DNA from: Bradyrhizobium betae
GTDB lineage: Bacteria > Pseudomonadota > Alphaproteobacteria > Rhizobiales > Xanthobacteraceae
Assembly: GCF_004123905.1 (NCBI RefSeq)
Contig: NZ_MZXW01000057.1
Location: 91,440 to 155,439, forward strand
Length of the DNA: 64,000 nt
Reading direction: 5' to 3'
In this document: positions 63,874 through 64,000 of the stretch, piece after piece
How the letters are laid out: each line of letters opens with the position of its first letter
Position numbering within the stretch: the first letter of the stretch is position 1
The notes under the pieces: model-generated
Databases searched by the model: none
The model's input: the letters and a program-made list of their open reading frames with translations, nothing else
What the model was told of the DNA's origin: nothing
Translations under genes and position numbers: made by a program

Positions 63874-64000
63874 GTAAGCGTCGCTGTCAGGCCACGGCTT
63901 TGAGGGCTTGAGCGCGGTAGGCCCAGGGCAGTAGCAGGTCGATGTCGCGGTTTGGATGTCCGTTGACGATCCTGGTCAGGACGTCGGTGAGGTAGGCGAG
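63874..64000. mobile_element. IS66-family element, left end (continues past window)
   Basis: GTAAGCGTCGCTGTCAGG at 63874 matches the usual IS66-family terminal inverted repeat start (GTAAGCG). The transposase stop codon lies 13 bp inside. The 8 bp before it (63866-63873) would be the target duplication if the element is intact. Confidence 0.8.
63887..64000 (-). CDS. IS66 transposase (TnpC) C-terminus, partial
   Basis: Reading inward from the edge: LAYLTDVLTRIVNGHPNRDIDLLLPWAYRAQALKAVA then TGA at 63889-63887. The YLTDVLxRIxxGHP...LLPWxY pattern is the characteristic tail of the IS66 DDE transposase. The rest lies beyond base 64000. Confidence 0.85.
   Translation of the reverse strand, partial: LAYLTDVLTRIVNGHPNRDIDLLLPWAYRAQALKAVA

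Overview
The window looks like a chromosomal segment of a high-GC soil or root-associated alphaproteobacterium, most likely Bradyrhizobium or a close relative. This is inferred from the GC-rich codon use, the density of ABC importers with dedicated regulators, and the many very short conserved-looking hypothetical genes; no rRNA or other phylogenetic marker is present. It contains four catabolic islands (about 1-29 kb and 37-54 kb) separated by regions of tiny genes, repeats and decayed genes (29-37 kb and 54-64 kb). An IS66-type element enters at the right edge. I saw no tRNA, rRNA or CRISPR array.

1-4.1 kb: a biotin carboxylase/BCCP protein running off the left edge, divergent from a MarR-type regulator and an acyl-CoA ligase. 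4.3-11.5 kb (minus): a seven-gene operon with a carbohydrate ABC importer, a zinc dehydrogenase, a PfkB kinase resembling sulfofructose kinase, and a LacD/YihT-type class I aldolase. It faces a LacI regulator and an SDR, with two LacI-type palindromes between. 13.6-23.1 kb (plus): a second carbohydrate ABC importer, a GntR/UTRA regulator, a cytoplasmic sulfatase, its formylglycine-generating enzyme and a CLC chloride channel. This reads as uptake and desulfation of a sulfated compound. 23.1-29.3 kb: GntR regulator, GMC oxidoreductase and enolase-superfamily enzyme, divergent from a NitT/TauT-type ABC importer.

37.4-54.4 kb is a nitrogen-compound catabolic island. It holds an amidohydrolase, a branched-chain-amino-acid-type ABC importer with a good sigma-54 promoter motif in front, an 8-oxoguanine-deaminase-like enzyme, a flavodoxin-fold reductase, a cytosine-deaminase-like enzyme with its GntR/FCD regulator, and a divergent operon of aminotransferase, atypical SDR, alpha/beta hydrolase, N-carbamoyl amidohydrolase (M20) and a xanthine-dehydrogenase-type molybdenum subunit. 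A perfect 10-bp inverted repeat lies between the two divergent units. The set suggests import, deamination, ring opening and decarbamoylation of an N-heterocycle under nitrogen control; the substrate is unknown.

The 29-37 kb and 54-64 kb regions carry small unknown proteins (several below 60 residues), zinc-ribbon modules in intact and broken copies, frameshifted genes (DUF7662-like, DUF4142), a gene with an in-frame stop, a roughly 330-bp duplication, terminator-like hairpins, and copies of a 70-bp repeat built from ACTGATAAG/CTTATCAGT boxes that also occurs next to the catabolic islands.
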